Assembly (NCBI GenBank): GCA_937951625.1
Contig: CALFBP010000045.1
Location: 1-64,000 of the forward strand
Reading direction: 5' to 3'
DNA length: 64,000 nucleotides
Source: an uncultured Thermoguttaceae bacterium
GTDB taxonomy: Bacteria > Planctomycetota > Planctomycetia > Pirellulales > Thermoguttaceae
In this document: positions 1-8,617 of the stretch, in pieces
Position numbering within the stretch: position 1 is the stretch's first letter
How the letters are laid out: every line of letters starts with the position of its first letter
Translations under genes and position numbers: made by a program
Notes under the pieces: model-generated
The model's input: the letters and a program-made list of their open reading frames with translations, nothing else
Told to the model about the DNA's origin: nothing
Databases searched by the model: none

Positions 1-92
1 CGGTTTAGCGGACGCGCCGGGACACCGACCCGCTGAATCGGTTTGGGTTGCCGCCGCGGACCGCGACGCCGGGGCTGTCGGAAGCTGGGGCG

Positions 93-584
93 TCAAGCCT
101 CGAGCGACAAGGGGCCATAGGACGGGCTGGGAGCCGTTGGCCCCAGAAACTTCGGGGCCGAGACGGAAGTGTGTTGCGGCCCAGAAGAGGGTTTGCCGGT
201 GGGCTGCTCTGTCCCGATCCTGCGGCAGAGTTCGGACCAGGTCTCGCGCTCGATTTCCAAGACGCGCAGGGCATCGGCCAGTTTGGCGTTGTCGCGGAGC
301 ATCGAGCCTTCGATCAAACGCCGCAACACAAAGCCGTACACCCCCGCGACTTTGCCAACGAGTTCGGGATCGAGGTCTCGCTTGAACCCGGCGAGGACCT
401 CGCCCACGATTTCCTCCGCTCGGGTCAACGCCTCTAATGCCTGCTCGTCTTCCTTGGCCGTCCAGTGCTGTTGGGCTTTGTGGATGAAGCGGATGGCCCC
501 TTCCACGAGCATGAGAAAGAGTTTTTGAGGCGGGGCGGTCAAAACCTGGTCGGCCAGATAACGCTGTCTCGCTTGCAGGTTCAT
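93..584 (-). CDS. fliS: Flagellar export chaperone FliS
   Basis: FliS binds the C-terminal tail of flagellin in the cytoplasm, keeping it unfolded and monomeric until export. The 163-residue product is all-helical with the family pattern: an N-terminal YLADQVLTAPPQKLFLMLVEG segment, then helices around IRFIHKAQQHW and GVYGFVLRRLIEGSML. It is somewhat longer than the usual ~130 residues because of a Pro/Ser-rich C-terminal tail of about 35 residues with no recognisable fold. The ATG is preceded by AAAGGA at good spacing. It lies 57 bp downstream of fliD on the same strand, the usual fliD-fliS order, so the two are probably co-transcribed. No flagellin gene is in view. Confidence 0.9.
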   Translation of the reverse strand: MNLQARQRYLADQVLTAPPQKLFLMLVEGAIRFIHKAQQHWTAKEDEQALEALTRAEEIVGEVLAGFKRDLDPELVGKVAGVYGFVLRRLIEGSMLRDNAKLADALRVLEIERETWSELCRRIGTEQPTGKPSSGPQHTSVSAPKFLGPTAPSPSYGPLSLEA

Positions 585-641
585 CCGTGGTTCCTTTCGC
601 GGCGCGAGGAATGGAGGAGGGACGGTTCTTTATTGGTGCTG

Positions 642-3431
642 CTATTGTTTATTGCTGCTGCTATTGGAGTTGGCGGAGTTCTTATTGGGCATGGCCTGGC
701 CGGAGAGCATCGCGTTGAGCATCGACAGGCTGTTTTGCATCTTGGCCACGGCGGTCTCGACGCGAAGGAATTCCTTTTCCAAACGTTCGCGCTGCCGGGC
801 CAGGCGGGCCGTCATCGCGTCGATGGCGGTTTGATTGCGGCTGATCGTGGCGTCGAGGGCCTTGAATCGTTGGGCCAGCATCGACACGTCCTTGCCTGAA
901 ATCTGTTCGATGAGGGCGGAAATCTTCGCGGCGAACCCCTTTTCCGCCTTGGCGAAGAAGTCCTTCACGGCGTTGGGGTCGGCGGCGAAGCGGGCCTTGA
1001 GCGTAGTCGCGTCGAAGGACAGCGTGCCGTCGTTCTTGAGGCGGATGCCGACGTCGGCGAGGGTTTGCACCGATCCCAGCCCAGTCAACCGCCCGGTGAA
1101 CAGGGCCGAGAAATCGTTGTCCATCCGCAGCGCGGCCCCGTCGCCGAACAAGAGTCCTGCCTCGTTGGTCAAGGTATCGTACTTGGTGTATTCGTTGTAT
1201 TTCTGCCGGAAGCGATTGTAGTTGTCGACCATCGCTTGGGTGCTGGCCACGACGTCGGCGTCGCTCGTTTCCACCGCGACGACCACCGGTGTGGCCGAGG
1301 GTTGGCGAACCTCGAGGACCGCGCCAGGCAAGGCGGTTTTGAATTGGTTGGTGGATGAGGCCAAGAGCAAGCCGGCGTTCGCCCCGCCCGAGGCCACGGC
1401 CAACAAGGCGTCGCGTCCTCGGGCGGTTTCCGTGAACGCCAAGGCGCCGATCTGCGAGGCATCGACCACGAACTGGCCAAGCCTGCCCGATCGCTGGCTC
1501 GTCAATGCCAGGTGATACGGCCGGGTGGAGCCATCGTCCATCACGCTCGCCCTGACCCGCACCCCGGACGCCGCGATCTTGTTTTTCAAGGATTCCAAGG
1601 TATCGTTGGCATTGAGCTGGATTTTATAGGTCGTCGTGCCGTCGATCATGTTGGCGGGCGAGCCGCCGTAGTCGGCGACAATCGCGGCGCGGGCAAGGCC
1701 TAAATCTGCGGCGGTGGTCGAGTTCACGTCCGCGACCGTGAAGGCGCCGCTGCCGTGTTCGAGGTCCACCAGCAGGATGCCATCGCCGGAGTCATTGATC
1801 TTTGCCAAGGTCGTGTGGCTGAATTGGTTGATGAGCTTGATCACGTCGCCCACGGTTTGGGCCTTGTTTTGGGCAAGATCGATCTCGGCGCGGTGTCCGC
1901 CGCTGGAGGTGATGGCGAACCTGCCCAGCGCCACGCCTGCCCCGCCGTTCAGGTCGCTCAGCTTGGTGTTTTCCGAGACGACTTGCAGCCGGAGATCGCC
2001 ACTGTTGACGATTCCCGCGGTGGTGTTGGCCGCGATCTGGAGTTTTGCGGCGGTGCCGGAGGCGTCGGCATCGGCGATGATCATCGGGCTGGCTGAGCCG
2101 CCGGTAACGTCGGCGAGCAGGATTCCGTTTCGGGCGTCGTTGACTCGGGCGGTGATTCCCGCGTTGGCGGCTTGGATCGCGGCGACCACGTCCTCCAAGG
2201 TTTCCGCCCCGCTGAGGTTCACCACGGTCGAATCGCCGTTGCGGTTGGTCAGTTGGAGCTGACCGAGGGCACCCAATCCCTTTCCGCCGTTGAGGCTGGA
2301 AAGCAGGACGGTGCGGAGTCCGCCCAACACCGCGCGGCCCGTCACCGTCCCACCGACAGCGCCGGTGTCGAGCCCCAAATCCGCCAGCGTCGGAAGGCCA
2401 TACTGGGCTTGGAGCGAAAACGTCCCGCTTCCTGTCGTAAGATCGGTGACGACAAGCCGTTTTCCGTCGGAAGCGATTTCGGCCCTGAGCTTGCCGGGGG
2501 CCGCGGAATTGATCACTTCGAGGATGTCGCCGACGGTGGTTTCCCGCGGGGGCTTCTCCCCCTCGCTACCCAAGGGCGAAAAATCGATCGAACCGTTCGT
2601 GCCGTCGCGGAGCGTAAAGGCGATGTCGGGCAGGACAGTCGAGAGGCGGATGCCGCGTCCGTCGTTGAGTTGCGCCAGCGGGGTGTCGGCCGAGAGCCGC
2701 AGCACGTCGGCGCCTTCGGCCACGGCCGCTGCCACATCGATTCCCGCCAGCCCCAGCGAAGCGGCCGTGGTCCCGCGACCGACCTCCTGTACTTTGAGAT
2801 TGGAAAGCGTCTGACCGGTCTGATCGGTGAGCCGGATTTTGCCGCCTCGGGTGCTGGCCGTGACATTGATGCCCGAGGCGTTGTTGATCGCGTCGAGCAC
2901 GTCGTCGATCGTCTGAACGGCTGAAAGGTCGATTTCGCTGCTTGCGCCGCTGCGATCGGTGATGCGGATCTTGCCGCGCTGGAAGCCCAAGCCGCCGTTC
3001 AAACCGTCGAGCGTTGCCGCCCTCTCCACGTGATCGCCGAATCGAATGGTCAGCGTTCCGGCCCCGAGTGGGCTGGTGCTGCTCCGAAGGCCTGCGCTGA
3101 GAAATTGCTGCGGGTGGGCAGTGCGAACTGGGGTGAATTGATAGTAGCCCGAGGTGGGGTTCCCCACCACGGTGGCTTGGAGCACCGCCTCGTTGCTCGT
3201 GGAGACCTTGGTTTTTTGGTAAATCTCGGACTTGGCCAGGTTGTCCGAGGCATAGCGGACCGCTAGCAGATAGGCCGAAAGCTCGGTGACGGCCACCTGT
3301 TGTTTCTTGAGGGTTTCGTTACGGCTGGTGAGCTGATCGACGGGCCGGCGGGACAAGGCCACGAGCTGATCGACGATCTTGCCGTAGTCGATCCCACTGA
3401 TCAGCCCAACGGTGCTCTGGATGCGTCCCAT
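642..3431 (-). CDS. fliD: Flagellar filament capping protein FliD (HAP2), long form
   Basis: FliD forms the cap at the distal end of the flagellar filament and guides flagellin polymerisation. The N-terminus (TVGLISGIDYGKIVDQLVAL) is the FliD_N signature, and the C-terminal ~150 residues form the coiled-coil-like FliD_C region ending in a Ser/Asn-rich tail. At 929 residues it is longer than common FliD proteins (roughly 450-700). The extra length comes from repeated hook-IN-type modules, each with a (L)NGG.G start and a TVGD/TIDDV-I-IN helix, at about residues 139-235, 250-350, 377-465 and 489-580. The start ATG has GAGG about 8 bases upstream. It is followed by fliS. Confidence 0.93.
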   Translation of the reverse strand: MGRIQSTVGLISGIDYGKIVDQLVALSRRPVDQLTSRNETLKKQQVAVTELSAYLLAVRYASDNLAKSEIYQKTKVSTSNEAVLQATVVGNPTSGYYQFTPVRTAHPQQFLSAGLRSSTSPLGAGTLTIRFGDHVERAATLDGLNGGLGFQRGKIRITDRSGASSEIDLSAVQTIDDVLDAINNASGINVTASTRGGKIRLTDQTGQTLSNLKVQEVGRGTTAASLGLAGIDVAAAVAEGADVLRLSADTPLAQLNDGRGIRLSTVLPDIAFTLRDGTNGSIDFSPLGSEGEKPPRETTVGDILEVINSAAPGKLRAEIASDGKRLVVTDLTTGSGTFSLQAQYGLPTLADLGLDTGAVGGTVTGRAVLGGLRTVLLSSLNGGKGLGALGQLQLTNRNGDSTVVNLSGAETLEDVVAAIQAANAGITARVNDARNGILLADVTGGSASPMIIADADASGTAAKLQIAANTTAGIVNSGDLRLQVVSENTKLSDLNGGAGVALGRFAITSSGGHRAEIDLAQNKAQTVGDVIKLINQFSHTTLAKINDSGDGILLVDLEHGSGAFTVADVNSTTAADLGLARAAIVADYGGSPANMIDGTTTYKIQLNANDTLESLKNKIAASGVRVRASVMDDGSTRPYHLALTSQRSGRLGQFVVDASQIGALAFTETARGRDALLAVASGGANAGLLLASSTNQFKTALPGAVLEVRQPSATPVVVAVETSDADVVASTQAMVDNYNRFRQKYNEYTKYDTLTNEAGLLFGDGAALRMDNDFSALFTGRLTGLGSVQTLADVGIRLKNDGTLSFDATTLKARFAADPNAVKDFFAKAEKGFAAKISALIEQISGKDVSMLAQRFKALDATISRNQTAIDAMTARLARQRERLEKEFLRVETAVAKMQNSLSMLNAMLSGQAMPNKNSANSNSSSNKQ

Positions 3432-3764
3432 GGTGTGACCTCAGCGCACAACTGACCGCTCGCGAGGCGCGCGGCCCGCCTCGCCATGCATCGGTTGGCA
3501 AAATGGGTAGGATTGAGCAATTCTTCAAACCATAATCTCTTTTTTCCGGTAAAACGCGACACGTTTTCGCAACGCCGCTCACTTCGGATCGGGGTCACCG
3601 AAGCGTAAACTGCTACCACTGAAAGGATATGTCGCGAGCTGCTAGCATGAGGACCTCCCACCAGAGTTAACGTAGGCTGGGCAACGCCTAGCCAAGTGAA
3701 TTTCGGGTTGCAACGTATTTAGGGGGCAATGCGGCGATGCAAAACTAGACGATTCAACGGGCCG

Positions 3765-3793
3765 TTGATGGAATAAACCGTCTGGGGTATAAA
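3765..3793 (+). promoter_or_regulatory. Sigma-70-type promoter for the small basic protein gene
   Basis: TTGATG at 3765-3770 and TATAAA at 3788-3793 are separated by 17 bases. Transcription from here would give a leader of about 150 nt that contains the 3889-3907 hairpin. Sequence match only; not tested. Confidence 0.5.
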
Positions 3794-3888
3794 GAAAGGG
3801 CTGCGGGAGCCGCGTTTGGCGGCTTTCGCGTGTTGATGGACAACCCCTGGCTAGTAATCCCTGTGCGTGCCGTATGCGGATGTTGTGG

Positions 3889-3907
3889 CGATAGTGTTGC
3901 ACTATCG
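3889..3907. promoter_or_regulatory. Perfect 8-bp inverted repeat in the leader of the small basic protein gene
   Basis: CGATAGTG-TTG-CACTATCG: eight perfectly paired bases around a three-base spacer, ending 44 bases before the ATG. There is no T-run after it, so it is not a classical terminator. It could be a leader RNA hairpin or an operator for a dimeric regulator. Confidence 0.5.
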
Positions 3908-3951
3908 TCTGGGTTGCAGCCGTTGGCCGCGTCGGAGGGAGACCCACTGAA

Positions 3952-4191
3952 ATGACGATGGACAAAAGCCTTAAGGTTCATCAAGGGCTCGTGCGGAGTC
4001 GCAGCGTACTCACCCGGGCCGAGCGGATCGAGCGTTTGAAAGCCTCAGACCGTTGGAAGGAAGGCGACCCCCCCGTGGGACTGGCAAAGGTCCGTGTCTA
4101 CAAGATCACGATGAAGAAGAAAAAGAAGAAGAAGGAAGGAGAAGAGGGGGCTGCCGAGGGCGGGACGGCCACGGGTGGCGAGAAAAAGTAA
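3952..4191 (+). CDS. Small basic protein (PVC-superphylum family, TIGR04137-like)
   Basis: A 79-residue protein with the recognisable family core DKSLKVHQGLVRSRSVLTRA followed by ERIERLKASDRWKEGDPP and GLAKVRVYK, then a Lys run and a Glu/Gly-rich tail. The family occurs in Planctomycetes, Verrucomicrobia and Chlamydiae. Its function is unestablished, although its size and charge suggest a nucleic-acid or ribosome partner (inference). A strong GGAGGGAG ribosome site precedes ATG 3952; the ATG at 3958 is an alternative. The Lys tract is encoded by a long polypurine run (about 4110-4152). The next gene begins 18 bases after the stop, so the two may share a transcript. Confidence 0.85.
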   Translation: MTMDKSLKVHQGLVRSRSVLTRAERIERLKASDRWKEGDPPVGLAKVRVYKITMKKKKKKKEGEEGAAEGGTATGGEKK

Positions 4192-4209
4192 ACTTTGGGG
4201 GGACGGGCG

Positions 4210-5484
4210 ATGCGCGTCCGCCTGGAGTATGGCCGGTCAGGGTTGGAGGTCGCGCTGCCGGACCAGAACGTGGTCAAGTGCCTTGGTTATCGGGCAGCCG
4301 CGCCCCTTGCCTCCCCTGAACACGTGGTGCGCGAGCGACTTGCCCGGCCCTTAGGCACCCCGCCTTTGGCCGATTTGGCCCGAGGCCGCTCCAGCGCCTG
4401 CATCGCGATTTGCGACATCACGCGCCCCGTCCCCAATTCGATCCTGCTACCCCCCATTCTCGAAACCCTCGAGGCCGAAGGCATCCCGCGCGATCGCATC
4501 TTGATCCTTGTAGCCACGGGGATGCATCGGCCCAATCATCGTGACGAGCTCCGCGAGATGGTGGGCGAGGCAATTTTGGAACGGTATCGCATCGCCAACC
4601 ATCATGGGCGAGATCGCTCGGAACACGCCTTTCTCGGCACGAGTCCCCGGGGCGTACCGGTTTGGATCGACAATCGCTACCTCAGCGCTGAGCTGAAGAT
4701 CGCGGTTGGGCTGATCGAGCCGCACTTCATGGCCGGGTTTTCTGGTGGTCGAAAGGTGATCTGCCCGGGCCTGGCGGGGATCGAGACGGTCCGCGACTGG
4801 CACAGTCCGCGTTTTCTCGAGCACCCCAACGCCCGAACCGCCGTGCTCGAAGGCAATCCGGTTCATGAGGAGAACACGTGGATTGCCCGCCGCGCCGGCT
4901 GCGACTTCATCGTCAACGCGGTGATCGACGACCATCGTCGGATTTTGGCCGTGGTAGCCGGAGACATGGAAGCGGCTTTCGCGCAGGGGGTCGACTACGT
5001 GCGAGGCGTGGTGTCCGACACCGTGCCGGAGCCTGTCGACATCGTGGTGACCACCTCGGCCGGCTACCCCCTGGATGCCACCTTTTATCAGTCGGTCAAA
5101 GGCATGGTGGCCGCCGTGGATATTGTCAAGCCCGGCGGGACGATCATCCTTGCGGCGGGCCTGAGCGAGGGCATCGGCAGCCCGGAGTTCCAGAGCATCT
5201 TTCAAGAATATCCCTCCGCCGAGGCCTTCATGGACCGCCTGCTGCGCACCGATTATTTCAAGATGGATCAGTGGCAGGTGGAGGAATTGGCCCGCGTGCT
5301 TCGCAAGGCCCGGGTCGTGGTCGTCAGCGACGGCATTCCCTGCGATGTCCTCCAGCGCCACTATGTCGAGACCGCCCCGAGCGTCGAGGAGGCAGTGGCC
5401 GGTTGCTTGGCCCGATATGGCAACCACGCCACCATCGCCGTGATCCCCAAGGGACCTTACGTGGTCGCCAACGTAGCGGCGTAA
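4210..5484 (+). CDS. LarA-family nickel-pincer racemase/epimerase (DUF2088)
   Basis: LarA-type enzymes interconvert 2-hydroxyacid stereoisomers using a covalently held nickel pincer nucleotide. The 424-residue product has the N-terminal DUF2088 region ([31 protein letters not shown]) and the signature [13 protein letters not shown]. The residues matching the Lactobacillus plantarum set H108, H174, K184, H200 are H106, H172, K182 and H198 here, all with the same offset of two. The maturation genes larB, larC and larE are not in the window, so they would have to be elsewhere. Substrate is unknown; many LarA homologues do not act on lactate. ATG 4210 is chosen over an upstream TTG at 4195. Confidence 0.85.
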   Translation: MRVRLEYGRSGLEVALPDQNVVKCLGYRAAAPLASPEHVVRERLARPLGTPPLADLARGRSSACIAICDITRPVPNSILLPPILETLEAEGIPRDRILILVATGMHRPNHRDELREMVGEAILERYRIANHHGRDRSEHAFLGTSPRGVPVWIDNRYLSAELKIAVGLIEPHFMAGFSGGRKVICPGLAGIETVRDWHSPRFLEHPNARTAVLEGNPVHEENTWIARRAGCDFIVNAVIDDHRRILAVVAGDMEAAFAQGVDYVRGVVSDTVPEPVDIVVTTSAGYPLDATFYQSVKGMVAAVDIVKPGGTIILAAGLSEGIGSPEFQSIFQEYPSAEAFMDRLLRTDYFKMDQWQVEELARVLRKARVVVVSDGIPCDVLQRHYVETAPSVEEAVAGCLARYGNHATIAVIPKGPYVVANVAA

Positions 5485-5601
5485 AGTCGATCCGTTCGTC
5501 GTGTCGTCCCGAGGGCCGCCAGCCAACTCCGTGGCCAGGCAACGTGCGAATCAGGTCTGCAACGAGATCGGATTCAAACCTAACTCGAAGCGGCCGCGGT
5601 T

Positions 5602-6051
5602 TCATGGGGCGGGATTTCGATGGGTCGGGCTGCCAAAGCCTTGGGGCGGCGGGCCGTCGACGAAATAGACGTCGCGGTCCGGGCGGCAGCCGGGCACCTG
5701 AATGTCGAGCATTTCCAGAGCCTCGGCGTCTGTAGCGAAGGCGTGGGTCGTTCCCGGCGGCAGCCGAAGCATGTCGCCCGCCGAAAGCCGATACTCCCGG
5801 CCGTCGAGAATGGCCGTCCCGCTGCCAGAAATCACGTAGTAGAACTCCTCCGCGATGCGATGATAGCTGGTGCTGGTCCGCTGACGTGGGGCCACGACGA
5901 CGCGATGGATCACGCCCGCCCCTTCCTCCTCGGGATCGATCAGCGTCTCCAAACCGTATGGCCCCAGTTGTTGCGTCCGCTGCGGATCGCCGCTGCGGCG
6001 GTGAATGATCTTCAAGGTCGATTTGCGTTCGTTCGGCTCAGGGTGGTTCAC
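5602..6051 (-). CDS. Single-domain cupin protein
   Basis: A small (149-residue) one-domain cupin, a beta-barrel that usually binds one metal ion. The core is visible at residues 49-119, with motif 1 near H64 and E68/E69 (SYHRIAEEFYYVISGSG) and motif 2 around PPGTTHAF (H103). The family includes mannose-6-phosphate isomerase-like sugar-binding and small-molecule-metabolising cupins; substrate cannot be assigned. The GTG at 6051 is preferred because GAGGG lies about 9 bases upstream; an internal TTG at 6015 has no such site. It is divergent from the lactonase gene, about 80 bases apart, so they may share regulation. It converges with the LarA-like gene. Confidence 0.75.
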   Translation of the reverse strand: MNHPEPNERKSTLKIIHRRSGDPQRTQQLGPYGLETLIDPEEEGAGVIHRVVVAPRQRTSTSYHRIAEEFYYVISGSGTAILDGREYRLSAGDMLRLPPGTTHAFATDAEALEMLDIQVPGCRPDRDVYFVDGPPPQGFGSPTHRNPAP

Positions 6052-6131
6052 GGCAGCAAGCCCTCTTGTGTTGGCGATAGGGGAATGATACGTTGCCCGA
6101 CAAGAACCGTTCAATTCAGGCAGGTGATGAC

Positions 6132-7304
6132 ATGACGCCACAGTGGATGATATGGATGGGCGTCGCCGCGTGCAGCGTCGCGGCTGTGCTCGGCGGTACG
6201 ACAGTCCAAGGCAACGAAGCGGTGCAATCTGACAACGCTTGGGTTTACATCGGCACATACACCCAGCGGGGGAGCAAGGGAATTTACCTTGCTCGACTGG
6301 ACCTCGCGAGCGGCAAATTGAGTCTGGAAGGTCTGGCCGGAGAGGTGGTGAATCCATCCTTCTTGGCGTTGCACCCAAGCGGCAAGTACTTGTATGCCGT
6401 AGGCGAGGTCGGTCAGTTTGCCGGCGGCATGGGCGGGGCGGTGAGTGCATTCGCCATCGATCCGGAAACCGGCAAGCTCGCGCTGCTGAACCAGAAGTCG
6501 TCGCGCGGCGCTGGCCCGTGCCACATCGTGATCGACCGCACCGGCAAAAATGCCTTGGTGGCCAACTATGGCGGGGGGAGCGTGGCTTGTCTGCCCATTG
6601 GGGACGACGGTCAATTGGGCGACGCGACTTCCTTTTTCCAGCACGAAGGCTCCAGCGTGAACCCCAGGCGGCAGGAACGCCCCCACGCGCATTCGATCAA
6701 TCTGGACCCGGCAAACCGCTTCGCCATGGCGCCGGACCTTGGCATCGACAAGATCATGATCTACCGCTTCGACGCGGCGGCCCATCGACTGGAGCCGAAC
6801 GATCCCGCGGCAGCGGCCGTCGCGCCTGGTTCCGGGCCGAGGCACTTCGCTTTTCACCCCACCGCCCGCTACGCCTATGGCATCAATGAACTGGCCTCGA
6901 CGATCACCGCCTTCGAGTACGACGCGGCCCGAGGCGCGCTGACAACGCTCCAAACCATCTCGACCTTGCCCGAGGGCTTTCAGGGCAACAACACCACGGC
7001 CGATATTCATGTGCATCCCTCGGGCAAGTTCGTCTACGGCTCCAACCGCGGCCACGACAGCATTGCGATCTTCGCCGTGGACTTGGCTACAGGCAAGTTG
7101 ACCGCCGTGGGCCACGAGCCGACGCAGGGCAAGACCCCGCGGAACTTCGGCATCGACCCCAGCGGCACGTTCCTCTTGGCCGCCAATCAGGACTCGGACA
7201 ACGTGGTGGCGTTCCGGATCGACCAAGCCACGGGAAAGCTGGAGCCGACGGGCCAATCGATCCGCGTGCCGATGCCCGTGTGCGTGAAATTCTTGCTCCG
7301 GTAA
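6132..7304 (+). CDS. Secreted lactonase-type seven-bladed beta-propeller (6-phosphogluconolactonase-like)
   Basis: The 390-residue product has an N-terminal signal peptide (hydrophobic stretch up to about residue 24) and then the lactonase-7-bladed fold (PF10282). It opens with WVYIGTYTQRGSKGIY and has recurring blade motifs such as FLALHPSGKYLYAVGE, HVHPSGKFVYGSNRGHDSI and NFGIDPSGTFLLAANQDSDN. Cytoplasmic relatives (Pgl/YbhE) hydrolyse 6-phosphogluconolactone. Secreted planctomycete relatives are usually annotated the same way, but export makes the phosphosugar substrate unlikely, so a different extracytoplasmic lactone or a binding role is possible. ATG 6132 follows AGGCAGG and gives a proper signal peptide; an in-frame TTG at 6093 is rejected. 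Confidence 0.8.
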   Translation: MTPQWMIWMGVAACSVAAVLGGTTVQGNEAVQSDNAWVYIGTYTQRGSKGIYLARLDLASGKLSLEGLAGEVVNPSFLALHPSGKYLYAVGEVGQFAGGMGGAVSAFAIDPETGKLALLNQKSSRGAGPCHIVIDRTGKNALVANYGGGSVACLPIGDDGQLGDATSFFQHEGSSVNPRRQERPHAHSINLDPANRFAMAPDLGIDKIMIYRFDAAAHRLEPNDPAAAAVAPGSGPRHFAFHPTARYAYGINELASTITAFEYDAARGALTTLQTISTLPEGFQGNNTTADIHVHPSGKFVYGSNRGHDSIAIFAVDLATGKLTAVGHEPTQGKTPRNFGIDPSGTFLLAANQDSDNVVAFRIDQATGKLEPTGQSIRVPMPVCVKFLLR

Positions 7305-7335
7305 TGCCCTTGGTTAATGCCCTGGCCGTGCGGCC

Positions 7336-8370
7336 TTACCTCGCCGCCCGACGCTCGAACGTAGGTTCCGGTTGCCAGAGATACAGGAAGGTGGGGAGCT
7401 GGCTGCGGTCCAAGCCTGGGATGCTCATGGGGAACAACCCGCCTTGCACGGGGGCGTTGGGCGTGGTGGCGTAGGGCGATCGGGCCGGCTCATGGGCCCT
7501 GCGGAGGAGCACGGCCCGGGCCGAGGGACATCGGCCCAGTTCCCTCGCCGTGGCCAGGGCGTCGTCGAGATAGCCGATGGAGTCGATCAAGCGACGCTCC
7601 AACGCCTGGGAGGCCGTGAACACGCGGCCGTCGAAATCCTCTTGACGCGAGGCATCGTGCTGCGGACGCGACTGCCGAACGACTTGCCGAAATCGAGCGT
7701 GGAACTCGTCAGCGACTTGCTGGAGGATCGCCCGACCTTCCTCGGGCATGGGTTCCACCGGCGAGCCGAGGTCCGTGAATCGGCCCGACTTGATGGGCAC
7801 GGCCTCGACGTTGAAATAGGCCATGGTGTCCTTGAGATTGTACAGGTTGAGGATCACGCCCATGCCGCCGGTCACGGTGGTGGGATGGGCCATAATGTGG
7901 TCGGCCGCCGTGGCCAGGTAATAAGCCCCGCCCGTGGCCAGATCCATCAAGCAGGCCACCACCGGCACGCCGGTCCGCTCGCGGAACGCCAAGAGGTCGT
8001 GCCGCATGATGTCGCTAGCGGTCACGCCGCCGCCAGGACTGTTGATCCGCAACACGACCGCGCGATAGCAGCGGTCGGAAGCCACGGCGTCGAGCTTTTC
8101 CCGGAACAACGCCACAGGGTTCTCGCCCACCGAACCCAAACCGATCAGGCCACTGTTAACCAAGAGCCCATCTACATCCACGATGGCAATCTTTTGATAC
8201 GGCTCGCCTTCGTCGGGAACGACGTCTTTTTCCACCAGCGGGCCACGGTCTTCGACCGGGGAGCTAAACATGGTCACCCGGCTCTGCGTGACCGCTTGGA
8301 GCGGACCTCGGCAGCCAGCCGCCACCGCGATAACCAATAGCACACCGGCGCGCCACGCCATCCGCTGCAT
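7336..8370 (-). CDS. S49 (SppA-like) peptidase-family lipoprotein, catalytic serine not evident
   Basis: 344 residues with a lipoprotein signal peptide (VAAGC, cysteine at position 20), so it should sit lipid-anchored outside the cytoplasm. The S49/ClpP-fold region covers about residues 58-290: RINSPGGGVTASDI, then LMDLATGGAYYLATAADHIM and TTVTGGMGV. SppA enzymes cleave signal peptides with a Ser-Lys dyad. The lysine-bearing motif PIKSGRFTDLGSP (K194) is present. The serine motif (ASGGYY in active enzymes) reads ATGGAYY at 145-151, with Thr or Gly where Ser is expected. It may be inactive, use Thr, or be a structural paralogue. It lies tail to tail with the lactonase gene. Confidence 0.75.
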   Translation of the reverse strand: MQRMAWRAGVLLVIAVAAGCRGPLQAVTQSRVTMFSSPVEDRGPLVEKDVVPDEGEPYQKIAIVDVDGLLVNSGLIGLGSVGENPVALFREKLDAVASDRCYRAVVLRINSPGGGVTASDIMRHDLLAFRERTGVPVVACLMDLATGGAYYLATAADHIMAHPTTVTGGMGVILNLYNLKDTMAYFNVEAVPIKSGRFTDLGSPVEPMPEEGRAILQQVADEFHARFRQVVRQSRPQHDASRQEDFDGRVFTASQALERRLIDSIGYLDDALATARELGRCPSARAVLLRRAHEPARSPYATTPNAPVQGGLFPMSIPGLDRSQLPTFLYLWQPEPTFERRAAR

Positions 8371-8617
8371 CAGTTACGTCCCGCAAAAACCGTACTCCCC
8401 CTATTTCCGTATCGACACGAACTACGCTGGGAATCAGGAGAGGATTCTCTCTGAGGGCAAGGCTGGCCAAAACTGCCCGCATAGTTTCCGCAACCGGTTC
8501 GGATTCCCAAAGGCGTAATTCCGTGCTAGTTTACGGGCAAGCGATTCCCCCGGGGCCTTTCCGCGATTCATCCACTTGCTGAAGCCCGAATTGTTTTTCA
8601 CGTGGTTCGGTGGGCAC

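Larger units (their letters stand above)
3432..3951. other. Divergent intergenic region fliD / small basic protein
   Basis: About 520 bases without a convincing gene. It must hold the fliD promoter (minus strand), for which no clear sigma-28 or sigma-54 site was found. It also holds a good sigma-70-type promoter (3765-3793) and a hairpin (3889-3907) for the plus-strand gene. Confidence 0.6.

Noticed and set aside
3490-3545. Sigma-54-like GG...GC element upstream of fliD
   Set aside because: The spacing between GG and GC is 11 bases rather than 10 and the flanks are poor, so it is not reported as a promoter.
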